A DNA stretch of 64,000 nt from Baaleninema simplex PCC 7105 (GCF_000332355.1 NZ_KB235962.1:430564-494563); one strand, 5' to 3'. Counted from the stretch's first letter, positions 8,657 through 17,261 are shown. Numbers and translations: made by a program. Notes: generated from the sequence alone by a model not told the origin.

Positions 8657-9040
8657 CTACGATCGGGCATCCTGTTCCCGAAGTCGTTCGAGTTCGCGAC
8701 GCAGTGTCGCTACTTGAGCTGTCAAATCTTGTAACTCCGCTTCTGTTCCCGTCGGAGCGGCGGTCGTTGGTGCGTTCGCACTCGTCGAAGTCGAGGCTGT
8801 CGTCGTTCCCCCAGAGGTCTGACCCATCAGGCTATCGACGAAATTGCGAGCCTCCTGTTCGGTCACTTCACCTTTGGCGGCTAACTTTTCTACAACCGCG
8901 TTCCAATCCTGCTGTTGGAACGTTTGCAGGTTCTCCTCTCGCTTCTGGGGATCTTGCAAACTCTCGATGGCGGAACTGGCCGCACCGATCGTCACGCGAA
9001 AACCAGTTTGGAGCGATTGCATTAACGTATCGGGATTCAT
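8657..9040 (-). CDS. Phasin-like coiled-coil protein
   Basis: 127 aa from the ATG at 9040 (a longer TTG-initiated frame reaches 9076). Layout: an N-terminal helix (LMQSLQTGFRVTIGAASSAIESL), a segment EVTEQEARNFVDSLMGQ that resembles phasin/PhaF-like proteins, a Thr/Ser/Ala-rich linker (about 80-100), and a C-terminal coiled coil (AELQDLTAQVATLRRELERLREQ). Phasin-like proteins bind polyhydroxyalkanoate granules, but many cyanobacterial members have no proven role, so the name describes shape only. Single gene. Confidence 0.6.
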   Translation of the reverse strand: MNPDTLMQSLQTGFRVTIGAASSAIESLQDPQKREENLQTFQQQDWNAVVEKLAAKGEVTEQEARNFVDSLMGQTSGGTTTASTSTSANAPTTAAPTGTEAELQDLTAQVATLRRELERLREQDARS

Positions 9041-9180
9041 AGGGTTCGTGTCCAGGGTTTTTAGTTGAGAGGGCAAAGACTGGCTTTATCTTAACAAAAT
9101 CGAGATTCCAGTTAAACCGATAATTTTGATAATGTCGAGTTTGAAATCTCTTTGTTGGGTTATTCGAGGAGTGTTTTATT

Positions 9181-9208
9181 CACCACAGAGACACAGAGGA
9201 CACAGAGA
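9181..9208. repeat. CACCACAGAGACACAGAGG repeat
   Basis: CACCACAGAGACACAGAGG plus ACACAGAG, one of three copies in the window (see 43154 and 62514). Confidence 0.8.
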
Positions 9209-9476
9209 GGGGCTTGTCTGGCTGGGTAAAACCAGTGTTTGAGATTCGGATTTCGTATAAAATTTAAAAATTCAACAATTGATTCTTAGAACCACTTTTG
9301 TATTTTTAAAATAGTTCTGTTATCTAAGTGGTGCAGAAAACTTTTCGAGATCTAGGATTGACAAAACACATACAATCTGTATTGAGATTCGAGCCAGATC
9401 TCCGGCAACCATTTACCGATCTGGGATTTGTATTTTTAATACAGTTCTGTTATAGCACAGCCCAGAGAAACGTTTC

Positions 9477-9646
9477 GGGTGCATCTCAAAAATGTAAATT
9501 CATCGAATTGGGCGCACTCAATTTCCAGATCCCCGGCATCTCCAAGATGCCGGGGATCTTATACCGGAAGTGCTAATCGGGAATTTTGCCACCCCAAACT
9601 GATGTTTTTGCAAAACTGATGTTTTTGCACTCATTGAGATGCACCC
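9477..9646. mobile_element. 170-bp MITE-like element with TIRs and 8-bp target duplication
   Basis: Perfect 13-bp terminal inverted repeats GGGTGCATCTCAA (9477-9489) and TTGAGATGCACCC (9634-9646). They are immediately flanked by an 8-bp direct repeat AACGTTTC (9469-9476 and 9647-9654), as expected for a target-site duplication. Inside are a perfect 15-bp stem with a 3-nt loop (9527-9559, AGATCCCCGGCATCT) and a tandem AAACTGATGTTTTTGC. No coding capacity, so it would need a transposase in trans. A lone copy of the 12-bp end sequence occurs at 50937-50948. Confidence 0.75.
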
Positions 9647-9676
9647 AACGTTTCCGAAAAAGTTTCAGCATTGAAA

Positions 9677-9705
9677 AACCCCGGTCTTGACTAAAAACCG
9701 GGGTT
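9677..9705 (-). terminator. thrS terminator
   Basis: Inverted repeat AACCCCGGT / ACCGGGGTT (9 bp, 11-nt loop), followed on the minus strand by a T-rich run. Lies about 25 bp past the thrS stop. Confidence 0.7.
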
Positions 9706-9728
9706 TCAAGATTCTCTTGATTTCGGCT

Positions 9729-11561
9729 TTAAAAATCGCCGCGAGATTCAATTGCTCCCGTTAATTTCTCGATCGCCTCGTCAACCGGCATCGAACCCAA
9801 TTCCCCAGACGCGCGAGTGCGGATACTCAAGCTATTGGCTTCCTGTTCTTTCGCACCGACGATCGCCATCACCGGAATTTTCGCTTTTTCGCCGTTGCGA
9901 ATTAGCTTTCCGAGGCGTTCGCCACTGGTATCGGCGGCGGCGCGAATTCCACTTTGTAACATTTTCGCCGCGACATCTTTGGCGAAGGGTAAAAATTCAT
10001 CGCTCACCGGCAGTAACCGCACCTGTTCCGGTGCCAGCCACAGGGGGAAATCGCCCGAATATTCTTCGATGAGAATGCCGATCAACCGTTCTAGGGAACC
10101 GAACGGCGCGCGGTGAATCATGACCGGACGTTGGCGAGAACCGTCTTCAGCGACGTATTCCAACTCGAAGCGTTCGGGTAGGTTGTAATCGACTTGTACC
10201 GTTCCCAACTGCCACTCCCGTTCGAGAGCGTCTTGGAAAATAAAGTCGAGTTTGGGACCGTAGAACGCGGCTTCGCCGGGAGCCTCGAAGTAACTCATGC
10301 CTTTAGCGTTCATGGCGTGGCGGATGGCGTCTTCGGCTTTGTCCCAGGCTTCGTCGGAACCGATGTATTTGTCGGAGGAGCGATCGCGGGTACTCAATCG
10401 CGCCTTAAACTGACGCAGGCGCAAACTCTCGAACACCGACAAAATTAAATCGACGACGTTGAGAAACTCCGTTTCCAGTTGGTCGGGGGTGACGAACAGG
10501 TGAGAATCGTCTTGGGTAAAGCCGCGAACTCGCGTCAATCCCCCCAGTTCTCCGGACTGTTCGTATCGGTAAACCGTACCAAACTCCGCGAGGCGCAACG
10601 GTAAATCGCGGTAAGAGCGCAGTTCGCTTTTATAAATCTGCACGTGGAACGGGCAGTTCATGGGTTTGAGGATGAATCCCTGTTCGGCGTGTAACGCCTC
10701 TTCGTCGTCCGCCATCAACGGGAACATATCCTCTTTATAGTTCTGCCAGTGTCCCGAGGTTTTAAACAAGTCCACTCGGGCGATGTGGGGGGTAACGACG
10801 CCGAAATAGCCCCGTTTTTGCTGTTCGTCTTTGAGGAAGTTTTCCAGGGTCGATCGCAGGATCGTGCCTTTCGGCGTCCACATGGGCAAACCGGGGCCGA
10901 CAGCATCAGAGAAGACGAACAGCCCCAGTTCTTTACCGACTTTGCGGTGATCCCGCTTGAGGGCTTCTTCTTTACGGCGTTTGTATTCCTTGAGTTGTTC
11001 GGGGGTTTCCCACGCCGTCCCGTAAATCCGTTGCAGTTGCGGGTTGTTGGCGTCGCCGCGCCAGTACGCCCCGGCAATGCTTTCGAGGTCGAAGGCTTTC
11101 GGGTGTAGATCCCCGGTGGTTTCGACGTGAGGACCGGCGCAGAGATCCCACCAGCGATCGCCTAAATGGTAAAGGGTAATGGGATCTTGTTTAATATCCC
11201 CGAGAATTTCCAGTTTGTAGGGTTCTTTAATCTCGGTGATGCGCTTTTCAGCTTCTTCTCGCGTCACCACTTCCCGAATCACGGGCAGTTTTTGCTTGAT
11301 AATTTTGACCATCTCTTTTTTGATGGCCTTGAGATCTTTTTCCGTAAACGGTTCCGGGCGATCGAAATCGTAGTAAAACCCGTATTCAGTCCACGGGCCG
11401 ATCGTGACTTGGGTTTCGGGAAACAACCGCTGTACCGCCATCGCCATGACGTGAGAGGCGGTGTGACGGATGCGTTTGAGCTTGTCCGATTCGCTGGTAC
11501 GGGGCAGGCGAATCGGTTGTTGTTCCACGGCTTCGGCTGATTGGGACGCTGAGGGTGACAT
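9729..11561 (-). CDS. thrS: Threonyl-tRNA synthetase
   Basis: 610 aa from ATG at 11561; the frame extends two codons further to a TTG. It charges tRNA-Thr. Order of parts: no N-terminal TGS domain (the sequence enters the editing domain after about 30 residues, as I recall for cyanobacterial enzymes), editing-domain motifs HTASHV near 34-39 and CAGPHV near 140, then the class II core with the zinc-binding MNCPFH near 300, motif 2 TVYRYEQSGEL and motif 3 MIHRAPFGSLERLIGILIE, and a C-terminal anticodon-binding domain. Monocistronic, with a terminator just downstream. Confidence 0.97.
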   Translation of the reverse strand: MSPSASQSAEAVEQQPIRLPRTSESDKLKRIRHTASHVMAMAVQRLFPETQVTIGPWTEYGFYYDFDRPEPFTEKDLKAIKKEMVKIIKQKLPVIREVVTREEAEKRITEIKEPYKLEILGDIKQDPITLYHLGDRWWDLCAGPHVETTGDLHPKAFDLESIAGAYWRGDANNPQLQRIYGTAWETPEQLKEYKRRKEEALKRDHRKVGKELGLFVFSDAVGPGLPMWTPKGTILRSTLENFLKDEQQKRGYFGVVTPHIARVDLFKTSGHWQNYKEDMFPLMADDEEALHAEQGFILKPMNCPFHVQIYKSELRSYRDLPLRLAEFGTVYRYEQSGELGGLTRVRGFTQDDSHLFVTPDQLETEFLNVVDLILSVFESLRLRQFKARLSTRDRSSDKYIGSDEAWDKAEDAIRHAMNAKGMSYFEAPGEAAFYGPKLDFIFQDALEREWQLGTVQVDYNLPERFELEYVAEDGSRQRPVMIHRAPFGSLERLIGILIEEYSGDFPLWLAPEQVRLLPVSDEFLPFAKDVAAKMLQSGIRAAADTSGERLGKLIRNGEKAKIPVMAIVGAKEQEANSLSIRTRASGELGSMPVDEAIEKLTGAIESRGDF

Positions 11562-12067
11562 GGGCAATTCGATCGAAAACGGAACTTTACGAGCTTAACG
11601 GATAAAGCGGCGCGATCGATCGTCTCCGATCTAGAGCCTTTCGATCGCCACAACTTGCATTTTCTATCTTAAACGGTTGCTTTCGATCGCGGAAAAGCTT
11701 CGCTCGATCGACCGCTTCCGTTCGGTTAACCGCCCTCGACAGCTTGCAAGGGTATCGGTAACAATTTCGATCGTTGGCGGAGTGTGACGCATTGTTTCTC
11801 CCAACTCACAAACCATTGCCGGTTTGATGGGAATGCCGCAACTCCCGATAGCCTAATTCATTCCAGGAGGCAGTCACGATGCCCTTAGGCGCTTTCGGTT
11901 AAGTCAGCTCGTACGAAACTTTTCCAACTCAACCCCCAGGCGAACGCGACCGTTTGTTCGTTCCGAATTTCCCGCGAAATTCGTATCGGTTTCGCCTCGT
12001 TAAATTCATCGCCGATCGACGGCAATTCGATTGTGTCCTCGATCGCTTACAGGAGAGAAAAACAGCT
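11562..12067. other. Divergent intergenic region with a leader ORF
   Basis: 506 bp between divergent thrS and the GT4 gene. No full gene. It contains a 7-codon ORF with a strong Shine-Dalgarno (11879-11902) and several GATCGATC-type palindromes. The frame of the GT4 gene is open back to 11954 but lacks a proper start there. Confidence 0.55.
11879..11902 (+). other. Possible leader peptide MPLGAFG
   Basis: ATG with a consensus AGGAGG 9-10 nt upstream (AGGAGGCAGTCACGATG), then six codons and TAA, 165 bp ahead of the GT4 start. Such a strong ribosome site before so short a frame suggests a translated leader, or a chance AGGAGG. No run of one amino acid that would point to classic attenuation. 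Confidence 0.3.
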
Positions 12068-13147
12068 ATGCGTATCGCTCAAGTTGCACCGTTATGGGAG
12101 CGTGTCCCTCCTCCCGGTTACGGTGGAATCGAACTCGTCGTGGGACATCTGACGGACGAACTCGTCCGACGCGGTCATCAAGTGACGCTTTTTGCCTCGG
12201 GAGATTCCCAAACCCTAGCCCACCTCGAACCCATTTGTCCGAAGGCGTTGCGTCTCGATCCCGAAACCCTCGAACCCGAAGTCTATGCAGTCCTTCAATA
12301 CAAGCGCGTCTTAGACGCCGCCAGCGAGTTCGACATCGTTCACTTCCACACCAGCTATCCGGCACTACCTTATGCCGAGATGTTGAAAACTTCCGTCGTT
12401 CACACGTTGCATAACGGCTTTACTCGCGAAAACCAGAAAGTATTCCAACACTACCGACATCAACCGTTTATCAGTATCAGCGACGCGCAACAGCAGCGCA
12501 TTCCCAATCTTAACTACGTGCGAACGGTTCACAACGGCATCGATCCCGAGAGTTATCCCTTCGTGGAAGTTCCCGCCGACGATCCCCCGTATTTGGCCTT
12601 TTTAGGGCGACTGTCTCCCCAAAAAGGCGTCCACCACGCCATCGAAATCGCCAAACGAACCGGATGGACGCTGAAAATTGCCGGAAAAGTCGATCCGGTC
12701 GATCTCGCCTATTTCGAGCGAGAAATTGCCCCCCATCTCGACGACAGACAAATTCAATACCACGGGGAACTGTCCCATAGCGATAAAGTGCGGTTGTTGG
12801 GATACGCCACGGCCACCTTATTTCCCATTACTTGGGAAGAGCCGTTCGGATTGGTCTCGATCGAGTCGATGTGTGCGGGAACCCCCGTTATCGCCTTCAA
12901 ACGGGGCGCGGTTCCGGAAATCGTCGCCCACGGCGCAACTGGGTTTATTTGCGAAACCGTCGAAGATGCTGTCGATGCCGTTTCTCTCGTTGAGGATCTC
13001 GATCGCGAAAACTGTCGGGATTTCGTCGAACGCCATTTCAGCGTCTCCAGCATGGTGGAGAAATACGAAGCGGCGTATCAAAAAGTCCTGAACGAGTTCT
13101 GGTCTCGCAACGGCCGCGCTGTGAGCGAACCGACCTTAGCCGCTTAA
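12068..13147 (+). CDS. Glycosyltransferase family 4 protein
   Basis: 359 aa, retaining GT-B enzyme that transfers a sugar from a nucleotide sugar. The N-terminal acceptor domain opens with VAPLWERVPPPGYGGIE. The donor domain contains FLGRLSPQKGVHHAI (178-192) and the E-x7-E signature EPFGLVSIE (258-266). ATG at 12068 is chosen over upstream in-frame codons because AGGAGA lies just before it. Followed by a small zinc ribbon gene (18 bp) and a debranching-type glucosidase (about 110 bp further). That context suggests glucan, trehalose-like or storage-sugar metabolism rather than surface polysaccharide, but the acceptor is unknown. Confidence 0.88.
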   Translation: MRIAQVAPLWERVPPPGYGGIELVVGHLTDELVRRGHQVTLFASGDSQTLAHLEPICPKALRLDPETLEPEVYAVLQYKRVLDAASEFDIVHFHTSYPALPYAEMLKTSVVHTLHNGFTRENQKVFQHYRHQPFISISDAQQQRIPNLNYVRTVHNGIDPESYPFVEVPADDPPYLAFLGRLSPQKGVHHAIEIAKRTGWTLKIAGKVDPVDLAYFEREIAPHLDDRQIQYHGELSHSDKVRLLGYATATLFPITWEEPFGLVSIESMCAGTPVIAFKRGAVPEIVAHGATGFICETVEDAVDAVSLVEDLDRENCRDFVERHFSVSSMVEKYEAAYQKVLNEFWSRNGRAVSEPTLAA

Positions 13148-13165
13148 TATGAAAAGAGAAACAAC

Positions 13166-13357
13166 ATGGCTGTGAAACCTTGTCCCTGCTGTGGAAAATC
13201 GATGTTGCAGCACGTGCGATCGAGCAAACTTCAATGGTTCTGTTCTTCTTGCACCTTCGCCATGCCTGCCAGTGGGGGATCTCGCCTCTCGACACCCCAA
13301 GCCGCACCCCCGCAGCGACCAGCAAAACCGCAGCGTGATTTTGAGATGATGAGGTGA
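13166..13357 (+). CDS. Small zinc-ribbon protein
   Basis: 63 aa. The N-terminal half has the zinc-ribbon pattern CPCCGK (Cys 6, 8, 9) and FCSSC (Cys 26, 29). The rest is a Pro/Ala/Gln-rich tail ending in a basic stretch. No catalytic motif; it could bind nucleic acid or a protein partner. It begins 18 bp after the GT4 stop in the same orientation, so it is probably co-transcribed. Alternative: a small rubredoxin-like protein, less likely because the knuckles are not of the CPxCG...CPxCG type. Confidence 0.65.
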   Translation: MAVKPCPCCGKSMLQHVRSSKLQWFCSSCTFAMPASGGSRLSTPQAAPPQRPAKPQRDFEMMR

Positions 13358-13363
13358 TAAAAA

Positions 13364-13374
13364 CAGTCACCAGT
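13364..13374. repeat. CAGTCAC/CACCAGT heptamer remnant
   Basis: One and a half copies of a 7-bp unit (CAGTCACCAGT), followed by the GAAGAGGGG and CCCCTCTTC purine/pyrimidine blocks that accompany the same heptamer at 32153 and, in part, at 41802. Confidence 0.5.
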
Positions 13375-13471
13375 GAAGAGGGGATGAGGAGAACTCCCCA
13401 CTCTTGATTCTTCCCTTTCCCCTCTTCACTGAAGAAGCCCTCCCCTGCTCCCCCTCTCGAACGACCCAACA

Positions 13472-15679
13472 ATGGCTTCTGAGAAGTTGTTAAGTCATCA
13501 ATACGTACCGTCTTGGGAACAAGTTCGCTGGCCCGAAGCCGAAGGCGAACCCCGCCAACCGACGTTAGTTCTTAAAGACGACGATATTTTTCTCGTCACC
13601 GATCGACTCGGAAATATTACGTCCCCGATGCCTGGGGAACCCGAGACGAACCGGATTAGCATGACGGGCTTGTTTTGTCAAGACACGCGGTTTCTCAGTC
13701 GCGGAGAACTGCAAATCGAGGGGCGATCGCTGGTTCTCTTGGGTAGCGAAGCCCTCTCGGGTGGGGAAATGACGGTCTCTTGTACCAATCCCAGTTTCGG
13801 GGAACGGATTCCGTTGGAAACCCTAGGAATTTTCCGCCATCTCGTCCTTCGCGGCGGCTTGTTCGAGGAAATCGAGGTGACGAACTACAACAGCCACCCG
13901 ATTTCAGTTCAACTGAGTTTTAGCGTCGATGCGGATTTTCGGGATCTGTTTGAAGTCCGACAGTACCAACGGCGATCGCAACGCGGTCGAGCGTTAGTCG
14001 CCCATCCCGATCTCAGTAGGATTCAATTTGCGTACGAAGGATTGGACGGGGAAGTGATGGAATCGGAAATCGACTTCCAACATCGTCTTCCCGACGGAAA
14101 AGTCGGAAATACGGCAATTTGGCAACTGACGCTCGATCCCCACGTTAAACAAACACTCGGGTATCGCGTACGCCTGCTGCGAAATCGGCGATCGAGTCCG
14201 ACGGTGGCGATTCCGAATACGTTATCTGAGGCGAAACAGGAAGCCCGAGAGGCTTGGAATGCTTGGCGCAGTCAAACCGCCCAACCGAAAACCGACGATC
14301 GGGAGGTCGATCGCATTCTGACCAGCGCACAGCGCGACCTTTACGTGTTGCGTCAGTCTTTCGGAGAAGAAAAAGTCCTCGCAGCGGGGATTCCTTGGTT
14401 TTCAACACTGTTCGGACGGGATTCGATTATCGCGGCTTGGCAAACCCTGATGTTCGATCCCCTCATCGCCCGAGATACTCTCAAAATTTTAGCCCGCTAT
14501 CAGGGACGGCGCGAGAGCGACTGGCACGATGAAGATCCCGGTAAAATCCTGCACGAACTGCGCCTCGGGGAAATGGCGCGATGCGAAGAAATTCCCCATA
14601 CGCCTTATTACGGAACGGTAGACGCCACACCGCTGTGGTTGGTGCTGTTGTCCGACTATTACGCCTGGACGGGAGATGTCGAGACGTTGCGTCAACTGTG
14701 GGATAACGCCGTCGCTGCGATGGAGTGGATCGATGCGACGTCCCGCGAAACGGGCTATTTAACCTATTGGCGGCGCAGCGATCGCGGTATCGACAACCAG
14801 GGTTGGAAAGATTCGGGCAATTGCATCGTCGATCTCCACGGAAAACGGGTCTCGGGTCCCATCGCCTTGTGCGAAGTGCAAGCCTATGTCTACGCGGCGA
14901 AAATCCGCTCGAGCGAGTTGGCGGCCAAATGCGATCGCCCCGATTTACAACAGCGTTGGCGTAAAGACGCTGAAGACCTCAAACGGCGCTTTAACCGAGA
15001 TTTCTGGCTCGAAGACGAGAGTTATTGCGCCTTAGCCCTCGACGGCGACGGAAACCCCGTCGATAGCCTGACTTCCAACCCAGGACACTGTTTGTTTGCG
15101 GAAATTCTCGACGACGAGAAAGCCCAAGCGGTCGGATCTCGACTCATGCAACCGGATTTGTTTAGCGGTTGGGGCATTCGTACCCTCAGCAGCCAGTCCC
15201 CGGCGTACAATCCCATCGGCTACCATTTGGGATCGGTGTGGCCTCACGACAACGCGATCGCCGCGTTGGGGTTGCGTCGCATCGGACATCTCGACAGTGC
15301 GCTTAAGGTGGCGCAGGCCATGTTCGACATGACTCGCCACCAAAGCGACGGACGGCCGCCAGAACTCTTTTGTGGGCTCGATCGCCACGATCGCCGCCCT
15401 CCCGTTCCCTATCCGGTGGCCTGTTCCCCCCAAGCCTGGGCGACGGGAACGGTATTTCAAATGTTGCAGGTTATCCTAAATCCGGTTCCCGATGCCGAAA
15501 ATCGCCGCTTGACTTTGCGATCGCCGAGTTTGCTGCCCGCGTCGAACCACCTGAAACTCTATGGAATTACGCTGGGATCGGCGACAGTAGATTTAGCCTT
15601 CGATCGTGTCGCCGATGCGATCGTGGCGCGGGTATTAAAACGACACGGGGATCTGACTGTGGCGATCGAACTTCCGTGA
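13472..15679 (+). CDS. Amylo-alpha-1,6-glucosidase/debranching-type glycosidase
   Basis: 735 aa, cytoplasmic. Residues about 30-230 match the glycogen debranching N-terminal beta domain (ILVTDRLGN-like start, TGLFCQDTRFLS, LFEVRQYQRR). Residues 280-720 form an (alpha/alpha)6 glycosidase with the acid-rich segments AAGIPWFSTLFGRDSIIAAWQT, HTPYYGTVDATPLWL and GSVWPHDNAI. This family hydrolyses alpha-linked gluco-oligosaccharides or branch points. Linked to the GT4 and zinc-ribbon genes upstream. The ATG begins just after a repeat-derived spacer and lacks a clear Shine-Dalgarno. Exact substrate (glycogen branch or disaccharide) is not predictable. Confidence 0.85.
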   Translation: MASEKLLSHQYVPSWEQVRWPEAEGEPRQPTLVLKDDDIFLVTDRLGNITSPMPGEPETNRISMTGLFCQDTRFLSRGELQIEGRSLVLLGSEALSGGEMTVSCTNPSFGERIPLETLGIFRHLVLRGGLFEEIEVTNYNSHPISVQLSFSVDADFRDLFEVRQYQRRSQRGRALVAHPDLSRIQFAYEGLDGEVMESEIDFQHRLPDGKVGNTAIWQLTLDPHVKQTLGYRVRLLRNRRSSPTVAIPNTLSEAKQEAREAWNAWRSQTAQPKTDDREVDRILTSAQRDLYVLRQSFGEEKVLAAGIPWFSTLFGRDSIIAAWQTLMFDPLIARDTLKILARYQGRRESDWHDEDPGKILHELRLGEMARCEEIPHTPYYGTVDATPLWLVLLSDYYAWTGDVETLRQLWDNAVAAMEWIDATSRETGYLTYWRRSDRGIDNQGWKDSGNCIVDLHGKRVSGPIALCEVQAYVYAAKIRSSELAAKCDRPDLQQRWRKDAEDLKRRFNRDFWLEDESYCALALDGDGNPVDSLTSNPGHCLFAEILDDEKAQAVGSRLMQPDLFSGWGIRTLSSQSPAYNPIGYHLGSVWPHDNAIAALGLRRIGHLDSALKVAQAMFDMTRHQSDGRPPELFCGLDRHDRRPPVPYPVACSPQAWATGTVFQMLQVILNPVPDAENRRLTLRSPSLLPASNHLKLYGITLGSATVDLAFDRVADAIVARVLKRHGDLTVAIELP

Positions 15680-15737
15680 AGAAACCTTCTGCAAGAAACT
15701 ACACTATAAGAACGGAAGTTAAGTTTTGTAAACTATC

Positions 15738-16673
15738 GTGTCTGTTTCCTCTGCCAGTTCTCCCCCCACCACCGAGGTCGATCGCTTTTGGCGTTGGCGC
15801 GGTTTTCGCATTTGCTACCAACAAGCGGGCGATACCGGCCCGGCGGTCGTATTGGTTCACGGCTTCGGGGCGTCACTCGGTCATTGGCGCGATAACATTC
15901 CCGTTCTCGCTCGATCTTGCCGCGTTTACGCCCTAGATTTGCTGGGATTCGGGAAATCTCACAAACCCACTCCCGGTTTGGCGATCGATTACACGTTTGA
16001 AACCTGGGGCGATTTAGTGGCCGATTTTTGTCGCGAAATTGTCGCAGATAGGGCGTTTCTCGTGGGAAATTCGATCGGCTGTATCGTCGTCATGCAAACG
16101 GCGGTGATGCATCCCGATCTCGTACGCGGCGTGGTGCAATTAAATTGTTCGTTGCGCCTGCTTCACGACAAACGACGCACCGATCGATCTTGGTTGAAAC
16201 GCATGGGTGCGCCGCTGTTGCAAAATTTACTGGGAATTAAACCCATCGGCGACTTTTTCTTCGCGCGACTGGCGACGCCGAAAACGGTTCGGAATATTCT
16301 TTTGCAGGCGTACAAACGTGCCGATCGAGTCACCGAAGAACTCGTCGAACTCCTCCTGGCTCCAGCAAAAGATCCCCGCGCTAGCGATGTTTTTGTGGCG
16401 TTTACTCGCTATTCTCAAGGTCCGCTTCCAGAAGAGTTACTCGATCGCCTCCCCTGTCCGACGCTGATCCTGTGGGGAGCAGAGGATCCCTGGGAACCCC
16501 TGGAACTGGCGCGATCGCTCGAGAACTACGAGGCGGTCGATCGCTTTATCGTGTTAGACGGTGTCGGACACTGTCCCCAAGACGAAGCCCCCGAAGAAGT
16601 CAATGCCATTGTCTCGGAGTGGATTCGCGATCGCTCTCGACAATTCCCCCACGACGATCGTTCGTCCTTTTGA
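15738..16673 (+). CDS. Alpha/beta hydrolase (pheophytinase/dephytylase-like)
   Basis: 311 aa with the full catalytic triad: VHGFG oxyanion loop (40-44), nucleophile Ser112 in GNSIG, Asp250 in WGAEDPW, His278 in GVGHCPQDE. The sequence pattern (WRWRGFRICYQ, HW(R)DNIP, YALDLLGFGKS) is that of plastid and cyanobacterial hydrolases near pheophytinase and chlorophyll dephytylase, so an ester substrate in pigment or lipid turnover is possible; this is inference. The start is GTG at 15738; no internal ATG fits. It lies 58 bp after the glucosidase gene. Confidence 0.82.
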   Translation: MSVSSASSPPTTEVDRFWRWRGFRICYQQAGDTGPAVVLVHGFGASLGHWRDNIPVLARSCRVYALDLLGFGKSHKPTPGLAIDYTFETWGDLVADFCREIVADRAFLVGNSIGCIVVMQTAVMHPDLVRGVVQLNCSLRLLHDKRRTDRSWLKRMGAPLLQNLLGIKPIGDFFFARLATPKTVRNILLQAYKRADRVTEELVELLLAPAKDPRASDVFVAFTRYSQGPLPEELLDRLPCPTLILWGAEDPWEPLELARSLENYEAVDRFIVLDGVGHCPQDEAPEEVNAIVSEWIRDRSRQFPHDDRSSF

Positions 16674-17003
16674 GAGAACGTCGTGACGGAATTTTGGGGC
16701 GATTTTCGCAGAAGCGCGATCGCCGACTTTTTCGTATTCTTTCCACAAAGAGAGCAAGTGTTGAGAAAATTAGCATTTTCCCTTTCTGTTGGATTAGTTT
16801 TTGTTATCGATCAAACCCAATTATCGGCGCGAGTGCCTAAAATTTCGCCTTTTTTTCCGACAGTGCTTGTCAAATCGGGGTGAATTCAGGTATAAGTATA
16901 GTATTGGAAATTTGTCGGCGCTTTTTGTCGAAGCAAGAACTCATCAAGCGCCGCTCTAGCAACCCCATAAAGTCAAGAGGATTTGAACAATTCAAGAGGT
17001 CGT
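16674..17003. other. Intergenic region, promoter of second DUF4327 gene
   Basis: 330 bp with no gene. It contains a good sigma-70-like promoter (16867-16896) and an approximately 105-nt leader upstream of the DUF4327 gene. Confidence 0.55.
16867..16896 (+). promoter_or_regulatory. Promoter of second DUF4327 gene
   Basis: TTGTCA (16867-16872) and TATAAG (16891-16896) separated by 18 bp, close to consensus in both boxes and correctly oriented. Confidence 0.55.
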
Positions 17004-17222
17004 ATGAACCATCAGGTAATTCATCCTATGGTGAAAATGCAGCGTCAAGTACGCTCGCTCGTCGATTCTAAGGTCGTTCAACCTAGCGATCGCATTTGGA
17101 AAGTCGCCTTCCTGTTTGGCGACGAGTGGCCCCGTCTCAAGCAAGAACTGCTTGAATTCGAGTTCTCCATGCAAGATCCCCTCAGCGAGCTGTTAGCCGT
17201 TGAAGTGTGGGAAGACGAGTAA
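17004..17222 (+). CDS. DUF4327 family protein (paralogue)
   Basis: 72 aa. It shows the same skeleton as the protein at 8181-8408: LVDSKVVQPSDRIWKV, a central EW, an EL..F...D stretch and an acidic VEVWEDE end. The start VIHPMVKMQRQV is the better-conserved version of the family as I recall it. ATG at 17004 has AAGAGG 8 nt upstream; the frame also runs back to a TTG at 16983. Function unknown. Monocistronic, with its own promoter and a downstream hairpin. Confidence 0.82.
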   Translation: MNHQVIHPMVKMQRQVRSLVDSKVVQPSDRIWKVAFLFGDEWPRLKQELLEFEFSMQDPLSELLAVEVWEDE

Positions 17223-17261
17223 TTTTAACAAAACGCTAGCGTAAGCTTAAATTTCGGCTGA

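Larger units (their letters stand above)
9041..9728. other. Repeat-rich intergenic region
   Basis: No gene in 690 bp. It holds, in order: a CACCACAGAGACACAGAGG repeat (9181-9208), a GGGCTTGTCTGG repeat shared with the region near 45987, a diverged direct duplication (9297-9323 and 9427-9453), a MITE-like insertion (9477-9646), and the thrS terminator (9677-9705). Confidence 0.7.
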
